From contig OX419760.1 of the NCBI GenBank assembly GCA_948567375.1, forward strand, positions 28,582,001 through 28,646,000: DNA of 64,000 nucleotides, read 5' to 3'. Under the pieces are notes generated by a model. That model saw nothing but the letters and a program-made list of their open reading frames with translations, ran no database searches and had not been told where the DNA came from. This stretch comes from Lunularia cruciata. Its lineage: Eukaryota > Streptophyta > Marchantiopsida > Lunulariales > Lunulariaceae. Made by a program: the position numbers and the translations under genes. This document shows, in pieces, positions 33,195 to 46,150 of this stretch (its first letter is position 1; each line of letters opens with the position of its first letter).

Positions 33195-34685
33195 GTGAAA
33201 AGGATGAGTGGTTTAGTTCTATGTAGAGGAAGATGGAATCCTTGAGGGATAACAAGACTTGGGAGCTAGTTAGGTTACCTAAGGATCAACAAGTGATAGA
33301 TTGCAAGTGGATCTACAAGTTGTAGGAGGGTCCTAAGGAGGTGTAATACTCTGAGGATATGAGACCTGAGAAGAAACACACCATGTGAAACATATGATTT
33401 TGCACTCAACCTATGATGCCCCAAAAGAGCACCTTCTCTTTATTATATAGACAAAGAGGATCTCTTCCAAGGAAGCTCCATCCTAGGATTAGGCACACTG
33501 ATAGATGACATGTCAGCAAGCTCCACCCTTGGATTAATTACTTTTATGGGTGACATGTTGGTCCTAGTCCTAATTTGGTTGGTCAAACAAGCTTTGATCG
33601 AAAGGATTCTTTTAGGGAATCTTCTTGTATGAATCTCAGAATCATGTAGGTGAGGTACTGTTGGAAAGTTCTCAACAAGACAAAGAAGAAGGGAGGGAAG
33701 GCTAGCCTCTCCTTTGATGGGGTAGGGAACTGCACACTTTTGAGGCCTAATATATCCGTTTATGCCTCCAAAATTGCCTTCAAAGATTTCAAGCATATTT
33801 CAGTTCCTACTCTATTAGTAGAAGTCCCCTTTTGGTGAAATCACTTTTTGATCTATTCAGTCCATCATGTGTAACATCCTTCTAGATGTTACCAAATCAA
33901 TTCTTACCTTCAAATCATATGTCTAGCTATTGGTTCTAAAGTTTCAAGTCTATTTTGGTTTTTGTCCTATTAGAAGAAGTACCCTTTTGGTGATACTTCC
34001 ATCTGATCTATTTTGACGATCATGTATAACATCATTCTTGATGTTACCAAACCAAATTTCACATCTAGATCATATGGCTAACTCTTGGTATTACAGGAGG
34101 GATCAAAGATCTACAAGGCTAGGTTGGTAGCAAAGGGGTTCATTCAAGAGAAGGAGGTGGACTACAATGAGGTCTTTTCTTGTTGCAAAGTATTCCACAA
34201 TACATCTATTATGTATGCTTGTCGTATTATTTGGTCTTACTTTAGATCAAATGGATGTTGTCACTACATTTCTCTATGGCACCTTGGATGAAAGGATCTT
34301 CATGAGACAACCCATGGGGTTTGTGAAGAAATTCCAGGAGGACAAGGCATGCAGATTGCTGAAGACCTTGTATGGATAGAAGCAAGCACCTCACCAATGG
34401 AACAAGAGGTTTGATGTATTTATGCATGCTTAGGGTTTCAATAGGAGTTTGTTTGATCCTTGTGTGTACATTAAACCAATGACTAATAAGACCTTTGGTT
34501 TTATTATTCTTGTGCTTTATGTGGATGACATGTTGATAGCTGCAAAGAATAGATTTGAGGCAAACAAGCTCAAGGCGCTCTTGATTTTGGAGTTCAAGAC
34601 AAAGGATCTAGGGTTGGTCACAAGGATATTAGGCATGGAGATCAAGAGGAACTTGGGCATTGGTCAGTTGTGGTTGATGTAGGGT
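33195..34685 (+). pseudogene. copia reverse transcriptase split by a solo LTR
   Basis: RDNKTWELVRLPKDQQVIDC and KWIYKL (33245-33325) open the RT. The solo LTR 33342-34095 interrupts it, and KARLVAKGFIQEKEVDYNEVF (34110-34170) resumes it. LDQMDVVTTFLYGTLDERI, KTLYG*KQAPHQWNKRF and the catalytic ILVLYVDDMLIAA (about 34508) are all visible. LLILEFKTKDLGLVTRILGM ends the domain. Stops and a frameshift near 34180 disable it. Confidence 0.9.
33342..34095 (+). mobile_element. solo LTR, family T (inside copia RT)
   Basis: TGTAATACTCTGAGG...GGTATTACA, 754 bp, flanked by perfect GGAGG repeats (33337-33341 and 34096-34100). Long-form, with the same 158-bp internal duplication as 16778-17503. Confidence 0.95.
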
Positions 34686-34718
34686 AAGTACGCCAAGAAG
34701 GTACTTGTTAGGTTCAAC

Positions 34719-35500
34719 ATGGAGAATTGTAAACCCATAAGTACTCCTCTAGCTTTTCATTTCAAGCTTTCAGCGGCATGTTGTCCTACAGATGTTGTGG
34801 AGAACATGATGGCTAATATTCCTTATGAGAAGGCTGTTAGGAATCTTATGTACTTGATGACTTGCACTAGACCTGATCTTGCCCTAGCAATGTGTAAAAT
34901 GTGCAGGTATATGTCAAATCCAAAAAGGACACATTTGGAAGCGGTTAAGTGGATTCTTAGGTATTTGAGAGGTACACCAGACTATGGGCTCTTATTTGAT
35001 AGAAGATCAATGAATGCCACGTCACAAGATGGCTATGTAGATGCTGACTATGGACAAGATCTGGACAAGCAGAGGTCAACAACGGGGTATGTATTCACAT
35101 TTGGTGGTGGCTGCATTAGTTGGAGATCTACCTTGCAGAAGTGTGTTGCACAGTCTACTACAGAAGTTGAGTATATATATGGCAGCAGCGGAAGCAGCAA
35201 AGGGGGCGGTCTGGCTGGATAGACTTGTTGCTGAGATGGGGCTAATCATGGTAATGTAGTGCTTCATTGTGACAGTAAAAGTGCTTAACACCTAGCTGAA
35301 AATCAGGTGATGGATAGTAGGGTTAAGCATATAAACATCAGATATTACTTTCTTAGGCAAGTTCTGTTTGAGAAAATGTTTGATCTAGTCAAGATAGATG
35401 GCAAGCTCAACCTGGTTGATGCCTTTACCAAAGTCATACCTTTAGGAAGTTTCTTTAGGCATCATGCTACCATGCAGGTTGTGCAAGTGGAGCATGAGTA
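34719..35500 (+). pseudogene. copia RNase H
   Basis: The 167-codon frame 34719-35222 reads NCKPISTPLAFHF, then NLMYLMTCTRPDLALA and HLEAVKWILRYLRGTPDYGL, into YVDADYGQDLDKQRSTTGYV (RNase H first Asp block). A shift breaks the end: AAAEAAKGAVWLDRLVAEMG is in the next frame. RVKHINIRYYFLR and LNLVDAFTKVIPL (35316-35450) are the last conserved blocks. This is the longest preserved piece of the element. Confidence 0.9.
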
Positions 35501-35690
35501 GGGTGACCTAGCATTAGAGGTGACCTTGGCTGTTTTGGTTACTCTATCCTTGTATGGGCTATAGTTATAAGTTCTACTTTATCCTAGTTTAAAGGAAGGG
35601 TCAAGTGACTGGCTGTTTAGCTAGAACTTCTTGCTGAGTGATAAATTGTTGCAAGGTTACTAACCCCAAGAAAAGAGGCAAGGGGAAGTT

Positions 35691-35964
35691 TATTAGGTTT
35701 TACTCTTAAGCCTAGGGGTTATGCTAGATTTAGGAAATAACTTACTCATAGGTGGAGAGTAAGAATGGACTGAGAGATTGTCAGAGGGCTGGACTTGCAT
35801 GACAGAGATGGTGGTGAGCCTGATTGAGTAAAGTTTTTACCCTAATGCTTTAATGGACGTAGCCTCACATAGAGGTGAATCATGCACCTTCATCGTAATG
35901 TATGAATTCTTGAGTAATATGCTAGGTGTGTGAAGGTTGCTTTGACTCGCATCTGATTCTTGAC
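35691..35964 (+). repeat. 3' LTR of copia element
   Basis: TATTAGGTTTTACTC...GATTCTTGACA (TG start mutated to TA), preceded by a purine-rich tract at 35669-35688. Confidence 0.92.
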
Positions 35965-36044
35965 ATGCAATAGCATAATAGAGATATGCAACCCAATTTT
36001 AATTGAGCAAGCACTTATTTTTCATTAATAGATATAAGCTAGTA

Positions 36045-37870
<1,826 letters not shown>

Positions 37871-37873
37871 GTA

Positions 37874-38115
37874 AGAAAAGGCGACCGCGTAGGAAAAATG
37901 AAGGATTGGAAGACCCCATCAAGCCGGACAAGGGAGAGACAAAAAAGGTTAACATGGGGCTAAACCCCAATAGAGTTTATATGAGAAATCTGCCATACCG
38001 CACCTAAGATACCGTAGCTATGCAAATCGCACTGTCCACACACAACTGGAGCATCCAATGAAACATCACCTAATGTGATTTGATTGCTCTCCTATGGATT
38101 GCACCAGCCACTTTC
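37874..38115 (-). mobile_element. LINE 3' end, 5' truncated
   Basis: Reverse complement reads the end of the LINE: TTAGGTGCGGTATGGCAGATTT, GGGGTTTAGCCCC, then GGCTTGATGGGGTCTTCCAATC and the sense terminus GCGGTCGCCTTTTC. It matches the 3' UTR and the last about 35 codons of the copy at 20986-21357. Confidence 0.8.
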
Positions 38116-38933
38116 AACCGAGGGAAAGTATGCTCGTGGAGGAGTCTCAATACCTATTAATAAGAGAATCTAGTCCATTCCTAACTGTCCGCGGTCACCC
38201 TTCACCGTTCACTCGTAGCTGGCCAGAAAAATGCCCTAGGCCACTTGCTGAGCTCGAGTTCCAACAGCTACTGACTTTCTTTTGGTGTCGTGTTGTGTAA
38301 AATTATCGTATATATATTATACACCTCTAGATCACTCCTATTGTCAGATCCACCAGATCGAGTTTCATATCCACAGGTAAGAACTGTAGTGTTACTGCAT
38401 TCCGTTTCAATGGAGTGTGTTTTAAGTTTGGGTATCTAGCTATATGTAGGATGGATGTTCACGAAATTATGGATGTTTCTCAGACACTTCAAGATCGGTA
38501 TCTTCGTGTACTCTCCAACATTAACACCAAGAAAACATGTACAAATCGAAGAAGAGTCCCCGTATCATTTGTTTTCCGGAGCCAACGTCAAAATCATTGA
38601 AATGCTCTTCCCAAGATTTAGGTGCAAACGACTATCAAGAGTCTAGTTATCCTAGCTAGAGAAACGCTTATCTGCAATTCGATTAATAGTTTGAGTTATA
38701 TCTATGATTATCACCATCGGCCTTGAAGCTCTCTCGGATGTCTTTGATGAGTTCATACTGAATTTTTCTACATTTTGGCCAAATGCCGATTGGGCTGCTA
38801 TCAATACTTCGAAGTCACTGAGTATTGCACACGCTTGGCAAACTAATGGGATCTCCAGCTACCTCTGACTTTTGGACCGTGCCCTACTTCCTACTACAGT
38901 GGTCGGGTACCTCTGTTCCTGACATCATGAAAC

Positions 38934-39540
38934 ATGAAGGCGACGATAAGCAGAATCATCTTCAATTTCACCAACCTTTCAGCCAAGTGGTGCATACCTT
39001 GTGGATACACCTACACAAGGTGCCCAATTCATTGCAGAATGCGTCCGCATGGACTCCAATTCTTGTATCATCTTCCTCGGTATCCACATGTAATACCGTT
39101 ATGCGCTTCATCTCTCTTGCTTACTTTCTTCGTCTGTCAATCAGTCTGATCTGCATGTTATTCCGACTCGTGACGTTTGTTCCACTATAGGCCGGGCAAT
39201 TGGGAAATCTCACTCGTATATAATGCACCAGGTGAAACGGAATTTCCCCGTGAAAATTCGTGAGCGTCTATTACTCACTGATTGGACAGTAAGTTATAGA
39301 TGTGACGGTGATATAAGAAGACAACTACAGTACCTGTGGTTGCTGCGGTCAGCTTCAAGTCGTCATCTTCCTTCCTTCAGCGAGAAGTGGCGCTCAAGTG
39401 TCCGCACTGCCCGCTACTTTACTCCGCATCGAATCGGATTTCCAGCTTCAGATCTTTTACATGTTATGTAAAAGATGGCCCCTCGTGCCTATTTTTCGCT
39501 GGAGAAGTGGATCACACTCAGAGAGTGAATCTCCCAGCCT
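38934..39540 (+). pseudogene. possible thioredoxin-like relic
   Basis: The frame 38934-39149 reads RIIFNFTNLSAKWCIPC, which resembles the thioredoxin strand and active site (VVVNFTAxWCGPC), then RPHGLQFLYHLPRYPHV, which could be the following helix ending KYPHV. About 310 bp later, PSCLFFAGEVDHTQRV (39480-39530) resembles the PTFLFFKDGExVD block. The first part has about ten extra residues after the active site, the middle strand is missing, and no start or splice pattern joins the two. Tentative: either a decayed gene with an intron or a chance match. Confidence 0.3.
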
Positions 39541-42080
39541 GAATTGACGTGGATATCCCGACATATGGAGCATTGTTTTCTACGCGGTCGCCCATTTCTC
39601 TGTGAGCATTGTTCTCTACAATGTCTGGAACAGAAAGGTTATGCCAGCAGTATAATTACGTAAAAATGACTCTGATGTATTGACGTTTGATTGTGCACTA
39701 GCAAGCGGTCACTGGTGTCAGGAGGAAGGAAGCCGAGTAACCAGAGGATGAGTCAAAGCTCTGAAGTGGTTGTCATCGGGGCCAGAATCATTACAAACTT
39801 GCTTTGTTGTTGTGCTTGTCCATCTCAAACACTCAACAAACTCTACAACTCATCCATGAACATACCCAATGAGTATAAGGACATTCGAAAAGGTGAGAGA
39901 TGCTGCTCCTACTTCTCACAAACAGCTGGATATTCCTTCTGTCGTGATCTCGAGAATAAAATCTATCGGTAGGAGATGTATATAAATCTGGAACCAGATG
40001 GTTTGTTGAAAGGAGCTTCTTTTCCAGTTTTATCATTTTCACTTATCAGTTTTCGTATATTTTGTTATATCCAAGAAGAAATTCATGAACTCAACGCATT
40101 ACCCATGTTCCAAAGTACGTGGTTGAGTTGTCTTCCTTATATTCTTGGAGAAGATCTAAAACTCTTTCCGTCTCATATTAAATGTCCTTTAGAACCAAAA
40201 TCAATTCATCCTCTAGTTCCATATTTACTCACTAAGATTTATATGATTTTATGAGTGAGTGTGATCATGGAATTGGGTGTTGTAGTGGTATCAGTATAAA
40301 ATAGCTGAATATAACACAAATTGTTATTTGTACTTAACGTACTAATAGTTAGTTAAGAGAGATAGTCCTTGTTAGAATCAAGACTCTTGTAGCAAGACAA
40401 AGGACATATCATTTAGAGTGTATTGCAGCTTTACGTGTGTAGTGCGAAAGACCACAATAAAAGAATTCATTTCCACTGTGTATGGCACTAAACACATGTC
40501 TACTTATAAAAATTAAAGTTTTCGTTGTGTGCACTAGGCTATGCTTGGCATATATTATTAAGCAGACTTAAACATAACGTCTCACCATGTAACCCATAAT
40601 TTATTTGACCGATTCCCCTCTCCTTGCTACCACAAAAGCAGAAAGCAATAAAAAAACAGTCCCGCTTAAAACAACCGTTACTCTAACGCTCTACATCGCT
40701 GGAATACTCCACTTTTTGGCAACTTCAAGTACCGTAATAATATCCCGGACTATGTGATATGCACTCTTGAATCTGAGCTTGAATGTAGAACTCTCCACCG
40801 CATAATTATTAATTGCTTGAGAATATCATGTTCATATTTGTTGTTAACCATGGGTTATGAAGCTAGGTTTGTTGTGTGATAACAGCTGACTACAATCACA
40901 CTACTTTCTACTTATAATTGATATTCAAGAATGGTCGTATCTCCTTCCGGTCAAAACGATCCCAATAAATCATTTGCTTTTGGATGTCTTTCATGTACAT
41001 AGTGTTTTTAAATCAATAGTTGTAAAAAATCAAACAACTAGTCTTTCAGAGGCCAAGTCAGAGGCGGTTATAATTCTTTGAAAAGTCTATATATTACTGG
41101 TCATGATAGTTTGAAGTAATATTGTCATCTTCTTGCAAGGACGTCTACCCTGGAGATAATATTTTTTTAACATGGAGAGTTGTATAAAAGAAACCAGTAT
41201 GAGTTCAGGAGTTCAAACTCAAAGGAATTAAATCCTCTAGTGTTTCTTTTCAAAATGAAGTGCAAAAGCTCAACCGGGCTTTTACCTTGACCAATCCATA
41301 AGACCGTGTAATGCGACTATTTGATTTTCTTGCAGAACCAGCACACGAGAAACAGTCAGAAAATAGATTGAAAACAGTCAAGTAAAGACCCTTGGCCACT
41401 AATACCTATCAAACATAAAATCTCAAGGGTACTTGGAAGGTTTCTCATATTCGTGAATATTTGTCATGAGCATTAACCAAGTGAATAAAGGCATCCAAAC
41501 GAAAAAACTTACGTGTACCATGAAAATTATTGATAAAAATTAAATTTTAACACTTCAGTTTAATAGCAAATCACCTTATAAGAAAAATATTTAAAATAGA
41601 CAAAACTAAAGCAAACTAGCGCCCATCGCTAAATTCTAAGCAAACTAAATCGCTCGACAACTAATATCAAATAGATATTTAATGTCCAGCAATTTAATGA
41701 CGAGGGATTCTTTTATGGTCTAAATCTATCGGAGATAGATGTATCAACCATCAAGGGACATAAATTTTGAAAAAAAAATTAAATACATTGTTACATTTGG
41801 CTATTAACATTACTTCATCTATATCTAGTCATTTAAATAACTAAGATTGACATAAAATATATCGATCACACATATAAAATTTTCGTTGGTGAGAGCACTT
41901 CAATGTCAATTATACATATCGAGAAGTGGTACACATAAAATTTTCGTTTGTGAAAGCACTTCAATGTCAATTATGCATATCGAGAAGTGGTACACCACGA
42001 ATATTATGCTTATAGAATGCTATTAATTCATAACTCAATTGAAACAATAGGTAGAATGGAGGAGATTTACTATAGTTAGT
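39541..42080. other. intergenic stretch
   Basis: Two frames of just over 90 codons (39691-39972, 39976-40254) show no known motif. A 61-bp tandem duplication lies at 41873-41995. No genes can be supported. Confidence 0.45.
41873..41995. repeat. 61-bp tandem duplication
   Basis: ACATA(TA)AAATTTTCGTT then GTGA(G/A)AGCACTTCAATGTC and ATCGAGAAGTGGTACAC occur twice, 61 bp apart (TTTTCG at 41880 and 41941), with about four differences. Confidence 0.88.
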
Positions 42081-42084
42081 AGAT

Positions 42085-42416
42085 ATTATTTTCACTTTCA
42101 TATTTTGTAATATATTTTAGACAGCCGGTGTACATTGTTTAACACATAACATTAGTTTGTATAATTCATAGAAGAGCAATCATTTTAGGAGATACCTCTT
42201 TGGAGGCTCCAAAAATCTGTAACCTTTACAACTTGCATAGCTCGGATATCTTGAGTGTTGAAGGGTAAATTTCTCTTGCATAGCTCAGATATTTTAGGTA
42301 CGGTGACACAAATTTCTCATATTGATATTATGTGGACCTAGCTTTATTTTACCTGTTTTGTCTTTCGTAAGGTTTGATGGGTCTTCCCATCAGGTGTTCT
42401 ACGTGGTCGCCTTTTT
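42085..42416 (+). mobile_element. LINE 3' end, 5' truncated
   Basis: Sense-strand match to the LINE C-terminal region (CATAGAAGAGCAATCATTTTAGG, then ACAACTTGCATAGCTCGGAT) and 3' UTR (GTTTGATGGGTCTTCCCATC, then GTGGTCGCCTTTTTCC). A stretch near 42240-42300 is duplicated (TTGCATAGCTC(G/A)GATAT). Confidence 0.75.
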
Positions 42417-42419
42417 CCT

Positions 42420-43949
42420 TTAGTAGTTAGAAAGGATAAGTACGGACTGCGGTGATACTGCATGTACCCGAACCATGGTTAAGAGGGACACTCGGTGGTG
42501 CGGTCCAGCTCTAGACCAATAGCCGAACTTCCCAATCTCCATGGAGGAATCAGAGCCTCTTTGGCTTGTCACCACGCTCCAAAGTTGCGAGGCGCCGACG
42601 CCACCGCCTTTCGAAAAGTGCGTCCCGTTCCGGTCTTCTGGACGTTTCTGCAATCAAGGACTTCCCGGTAATGTAAAACTCCCAGTTGGCATCTTCGAAA
42701 TATTCTGGGGAACCCCAAAATGTTAAAACTTTCCCGAACCGCTGGAACCGACCGGTACTCTCGGATCTCTCCCGGAAGGAGTAGAGAAAAATTTCTCAAA
42801 ACTAACGTGCCAGGTCAGGTGGTGGAGGGAGCTTTAGGATAGTTCTTAGAGGCGGAGAGGCATTGCAAGTTTTGCCCTTAAGACTCCGTCCTTTATAGAA
42901 TCTCTTCTTTCTCCCACCGTTGGGCGGGTAGCAGCCGTAGAGGGGGAAGAAAAGGAGAGGAAAGGTCGATCTTCGGCTGGATCAGACGTACGAACAAGCG
43001 AGGATCAAAAGATATAGAGGTCTACGTCAATGCCGGTGTAATTATTCACCAATTGTTTTCTTTTCTCTTTTCTTGGATTCAAACCTTGACACTGGATGTA
43101 CATGGCGTGCGTGAGCTTTGCGAACAGACAGAGTGGTTCAGTCATTAAAGATAGCGCGCGGGAAGCGGTCAGGATGGAAGGAAGTTGTGGGATGCTTGAT
43201 CCCACTGCCGGCGGGCGACCAAACCAAACTCAACAGTTCGCCTCTCTCCCCTCCTCTCCTCCTTCCCGCAACATCATTTTAGTGTAATATAAGGAGAAGA
43301 TAATTGGAGCTTTTGCGCTGTGGACTTCTAAAGTCTCGACCTTCTTGTAGGAGACGGAGGGAAGACTCATACATATACAACGAGAGAGAAGACCAGTGAC
43401 GTACAATTCAGAACGTGGAGTTTAAGGATGCAAGACTTGGATTACAATTCTGTCCAGCTTTCCCCCTTCCCTACCCACTTGGAGCTTCTGTTACAGCAAG
43501 TTGCAGCAGCGGAAACGCTGCTAGCTTCTTGCTTGCTGCTGGCTAAAATAGACCAGGCCGTACGATAGGAGACAGTCCTCCTTCCTTTCCTCATTGCACG
43601 TAAGTTCCAGGTAGACTACTCTCTCAAGAATTCGTGGGGCTTCAATATGATTTTGCACCGGGATCTCCACTTCGCACGTGAGTGTGGTTGATTGACAAGT
43701 TGTTGTTGCTGCCCACTTACTCTATCCATCACATCACCTACTACTTGTCATGCCTTTCCGTATGCGGTGCACAGTCGTTCGCGTCTGTCTGTTACCGGGG
43801 TTCTGTTCCAGCAATCGTATAACTTGCGCTGGGTGGCGCAGATGTCTCTCTTTCCATCTCATCAGCATACATTGGATGAGGGCTCTTTCATATTTTCTCT
43901 ATTCTCAGTGTCTGTTAAAACCAGAAGCATTTTACTCGTCCTACAACAG
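42420..43949 (+). promoter_or_regulatory. upstream region of the F-box gene
   Basis: GC-richer than its surroundings. A TATAAGG box lies at 43288-43294 after a pyrimidine-rich tract. A plausible leader intron has donor GTAACG at 43950 and acceptor TACAG at 44026. No coding region in this stretch could be supported, although frames of about 60-97 codons exist on both strands. Promoter placement is inference. Confidence 0.35.
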
Positions 43950-44097
43950 GTAACGAGAAGGAAAATGGATGAGAATTACAAGTAAATTGAAATCGGATTT
44001 TTATTTCTTCATTGAAATGTGTACAGGTCAAAATTGACTGCGAGTGGAAGCAATTCCAGTAGTGGTTGGAGATCACGCTTGCTTAAAGACCACTAGG

Positions 44098-46150
44098 ATG
44101 GACGGGCAACAACACCAGACTTCGATGACAAATCCGAGTTTCAAAATGGAAATGGCAAAGCTTCGCTGTTTGACAAGTTCGGAACTGCAGCTGCAGCCGC
44201 AGGCACCACGGCCGCCAATCACTCAATACCCATCGGTAGATTTTTCCTTCTATAACTCCTGGGTTGGTAATGGTGATCCGTCCTCCAGTACGCCTCCCTT
44301 TAGCCTTCCGATCAGTGGAACATGCAGGTACAAGCGCATTCGAACCATTGAGCTGAAAAATACATTAGCACGTATGGAAGGTTCACAAAATTTTGCACCT
44401 GATACCCGCAGTATTCAGTCACCAGTACAGCATGTTATTTCAGACCGGAAGTGTTTGGGTGGGACTCAGGTGGTCAATGGCTGCAGACGAGGGGCACTTG
44501 AATTTAAAGACGATCCTTCAATGCTTCCCAAAGATAAGGACCTTGAAGATGACGAACAAGTTACAGAAAACATGTCCAATCTTGAGGATGGCAATCCGTG
44601 CAAGGTGTTGGGCAGCAATGTGTTTGGCCATGTTTTGAGCTTCCTGGATTGCAAGAGCCTCGCCCGGTGCTTGGCCGTGTCGGTGGACTGGCAGCGATGC
44701 GCACAGGATGACATCCTTTGGGACCCGCCGTGCAAGGAGTTATGGAAGGGCAAAATCCACCTCCATCCAAGTTCTCTGGACCCGACAACTCCACGCCTGA
44801 AAGCATTTTCAATTTCTTTAGCCGATTCAAAACGGGTAATTCAATGCAACTCAATCCATCTGAGGTCAACAAATTGAATGCTTTGCTGCAACGTCGCTGG
44901 TTCTGAATGTGGAATTTGCTTGGTGGGTTTTTGCGGGTTCACTTACGAGGTTGGACTCGTCTTGCTACAACGGCGGGCTCATTGGCCAGTATGAATCCGC
45001 TGGGAAATCTTGTAGGTAGTTTTCCTGATCTCCGCAGCAATTTATTCTAAACTTCATGATTTAGAATCCCGGGATGCCTGAATTGGACAACCCTTAGTTT
45101 CGTTCTCCCATATCATTCTGATGGGAGTCAGTACAACCAAGTGGGAGAGAATAGAGAAGGGCGAGAACCAAGTGGGAGTTATCAAGCGGGAAAGATGCAA
45201 GCACACGTGGACTGAGAGGAAGCTGGTGTCTATTTTGTCGTTATGGATGTTTAGACTGTTCTAACACCATCTCATCTTATGGATTGACATTGATGGATGC
45301 TTACAGGTACGCATTGAGGCCTATGACCTGTGTGCATTCGCATGGGAACTCCGCTTTAAAGAGGTATCTATCTATCATCACAACTTTTCAGTTCTCTCCT
45401 CCCTACTTCTCACTGGACGAGCAACGACTGTTACACTGTCCTCTTGGAAAGCTTCAGAGAACTCATATAGACAAGTGGACAGAAATCTGAATAGTTGAAT
45501 GTTAGTAATAGTATCCGGTAAAAGATAACCAGGAACTTGTACGGAAACCGTTGAAATTGTGTTCTTTAATTTTGCAAACTTTTTGTTCACGATATGGGCA
45601 ATGGTATGGCTCGGTAGTGGACTGTCTTCTCTACTGTAAACTGGCCCTTAATTTCTGTCAAAGTTTTTTGAATGTTGCCTGCTATTTTTGCCTACTTTAT
45701 TTAGTTCAAAAGGTCCCCCAAGTGATGAAGGTTTGCAAGAGTGTCAACCCTTTGTTGCCCAACTGATTGCAGCACACAAGCGAGTACTGGAAAGAACTCG
45801 ACCCATACTACCGGGGGCTGTCGTTGATGCGGCGAATCTTTCACATGGATGGCCACATTACGGCTGAACCCATGGACGCAATTTGGGGCGGGCACGAGTG
45901 TTCGTGGACCTTGCGCAAATCGAAAGCTCGAGGAGGGGCACCGTTGGTGCGCATCAACCACTGGCCCCCTCTCGTGATCTCGCGGACTCCATCATGGGGA
46001 TGGAGGATGGAGAATGCATGGGTTGTGTACACCTCAACGAACGACAAAGTTAATAGGAACACTGTCGATTCCAGCGAAGTACAACCTGCTGTTCCCATCA
46101 TCGATACCACTGCTGCTCCTTCTTCGATTCCACCTACTGCACCTGTCTGA
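44098..46150 (+). CDS. F-box protein, three exons (likely functional)
   Basis: Proposed exons are 44098-44835, 45307-45363 and 45773-46150, giving 390 residues. Both introns are phase 0 with GT-AG ends (GTAATT...TTACAG and GTATCT...TTGCAG). The start is ATG at 44098 (MDGQQHQ), because the frame upstream has no ATG. Residues 1-175 are low-complexity. The F-box lies at about residues 180-225 (VLGSNVFGHVLSFLDCKSLA, RCLAVSVDWQRCA, then LWDPPCKELW). The 19-codon exon 2 encodes YDLCAFAWELRFKE. Exon 3 encodes EYWKELDPYYRG, FHMDGHITAEP, DAIWGGHECSW and VRINHWPPLVISRTPSWGW, a C-terminal domain typical of a plant F-box family with W-rich repeats. The expected role is substrate recognition in an SCF (SKP1-cullin-F-box) ubiquitin ligase; the substrate is unknown. 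No stop or shift is seen. Confidence 0.82.
44836..45306 (+). other. intron 1 of the F-box gene
   Basis: 471 bp, GTAATT...TTACAG. Reading through would end the protein at 44877 after 14 non-conserved residues, so splicing is favoured by the conserved residues of exon 2. Confidence 0.7.
45364..45772 (+). other. intron 2 of the F-box gene
   Basis: 409 bp, GTATCT...GATTGCAG, joining RFKE to HTSEYWKELDPY. Confidence 0.7.

Larger units (their letters stand above)
28055..35964 (+). mobile_element. Ty1/copia retrotransposon with captured tetraspanin fragment
   Basis: LTRs of 275 bp (28055-28329) and 274 bp (35691-35964), TGTTAGG...TTGACA. The primer-binding site is GGGTATCAGAGTTGG (initiator tRNA-Met type). 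A purine-rich tract (AAGAAAAGAGGCAAGGGGAAG) precedes the 3' LTR. The flanks TGCAT (28050-28054) and TGCAA (35965-35969) differ at one base, which fits an aged 5-bp duplication. Domain order gag, protease, integrase, RT, RNase H is the copia order. It contains three foreign pieces: a tetraspanin segment after the primer site, a 73-bp LINE end within that, and a solo LTR in the RT. All domains are broken. Confidence 0.92.

Noticed and set aside
44044-44097. Extension of the F-box protein upstream to 44044
   Set aside because: The frame there opens with GTG, not ATG; the first in-frame ATG is at 44098.
44836-44880. F-box protein ending at 44877 without splicing
   Set aside because: The last residues are not conserved-looking, while exons 2 and 3 carry clear family motifs in a matching phase.
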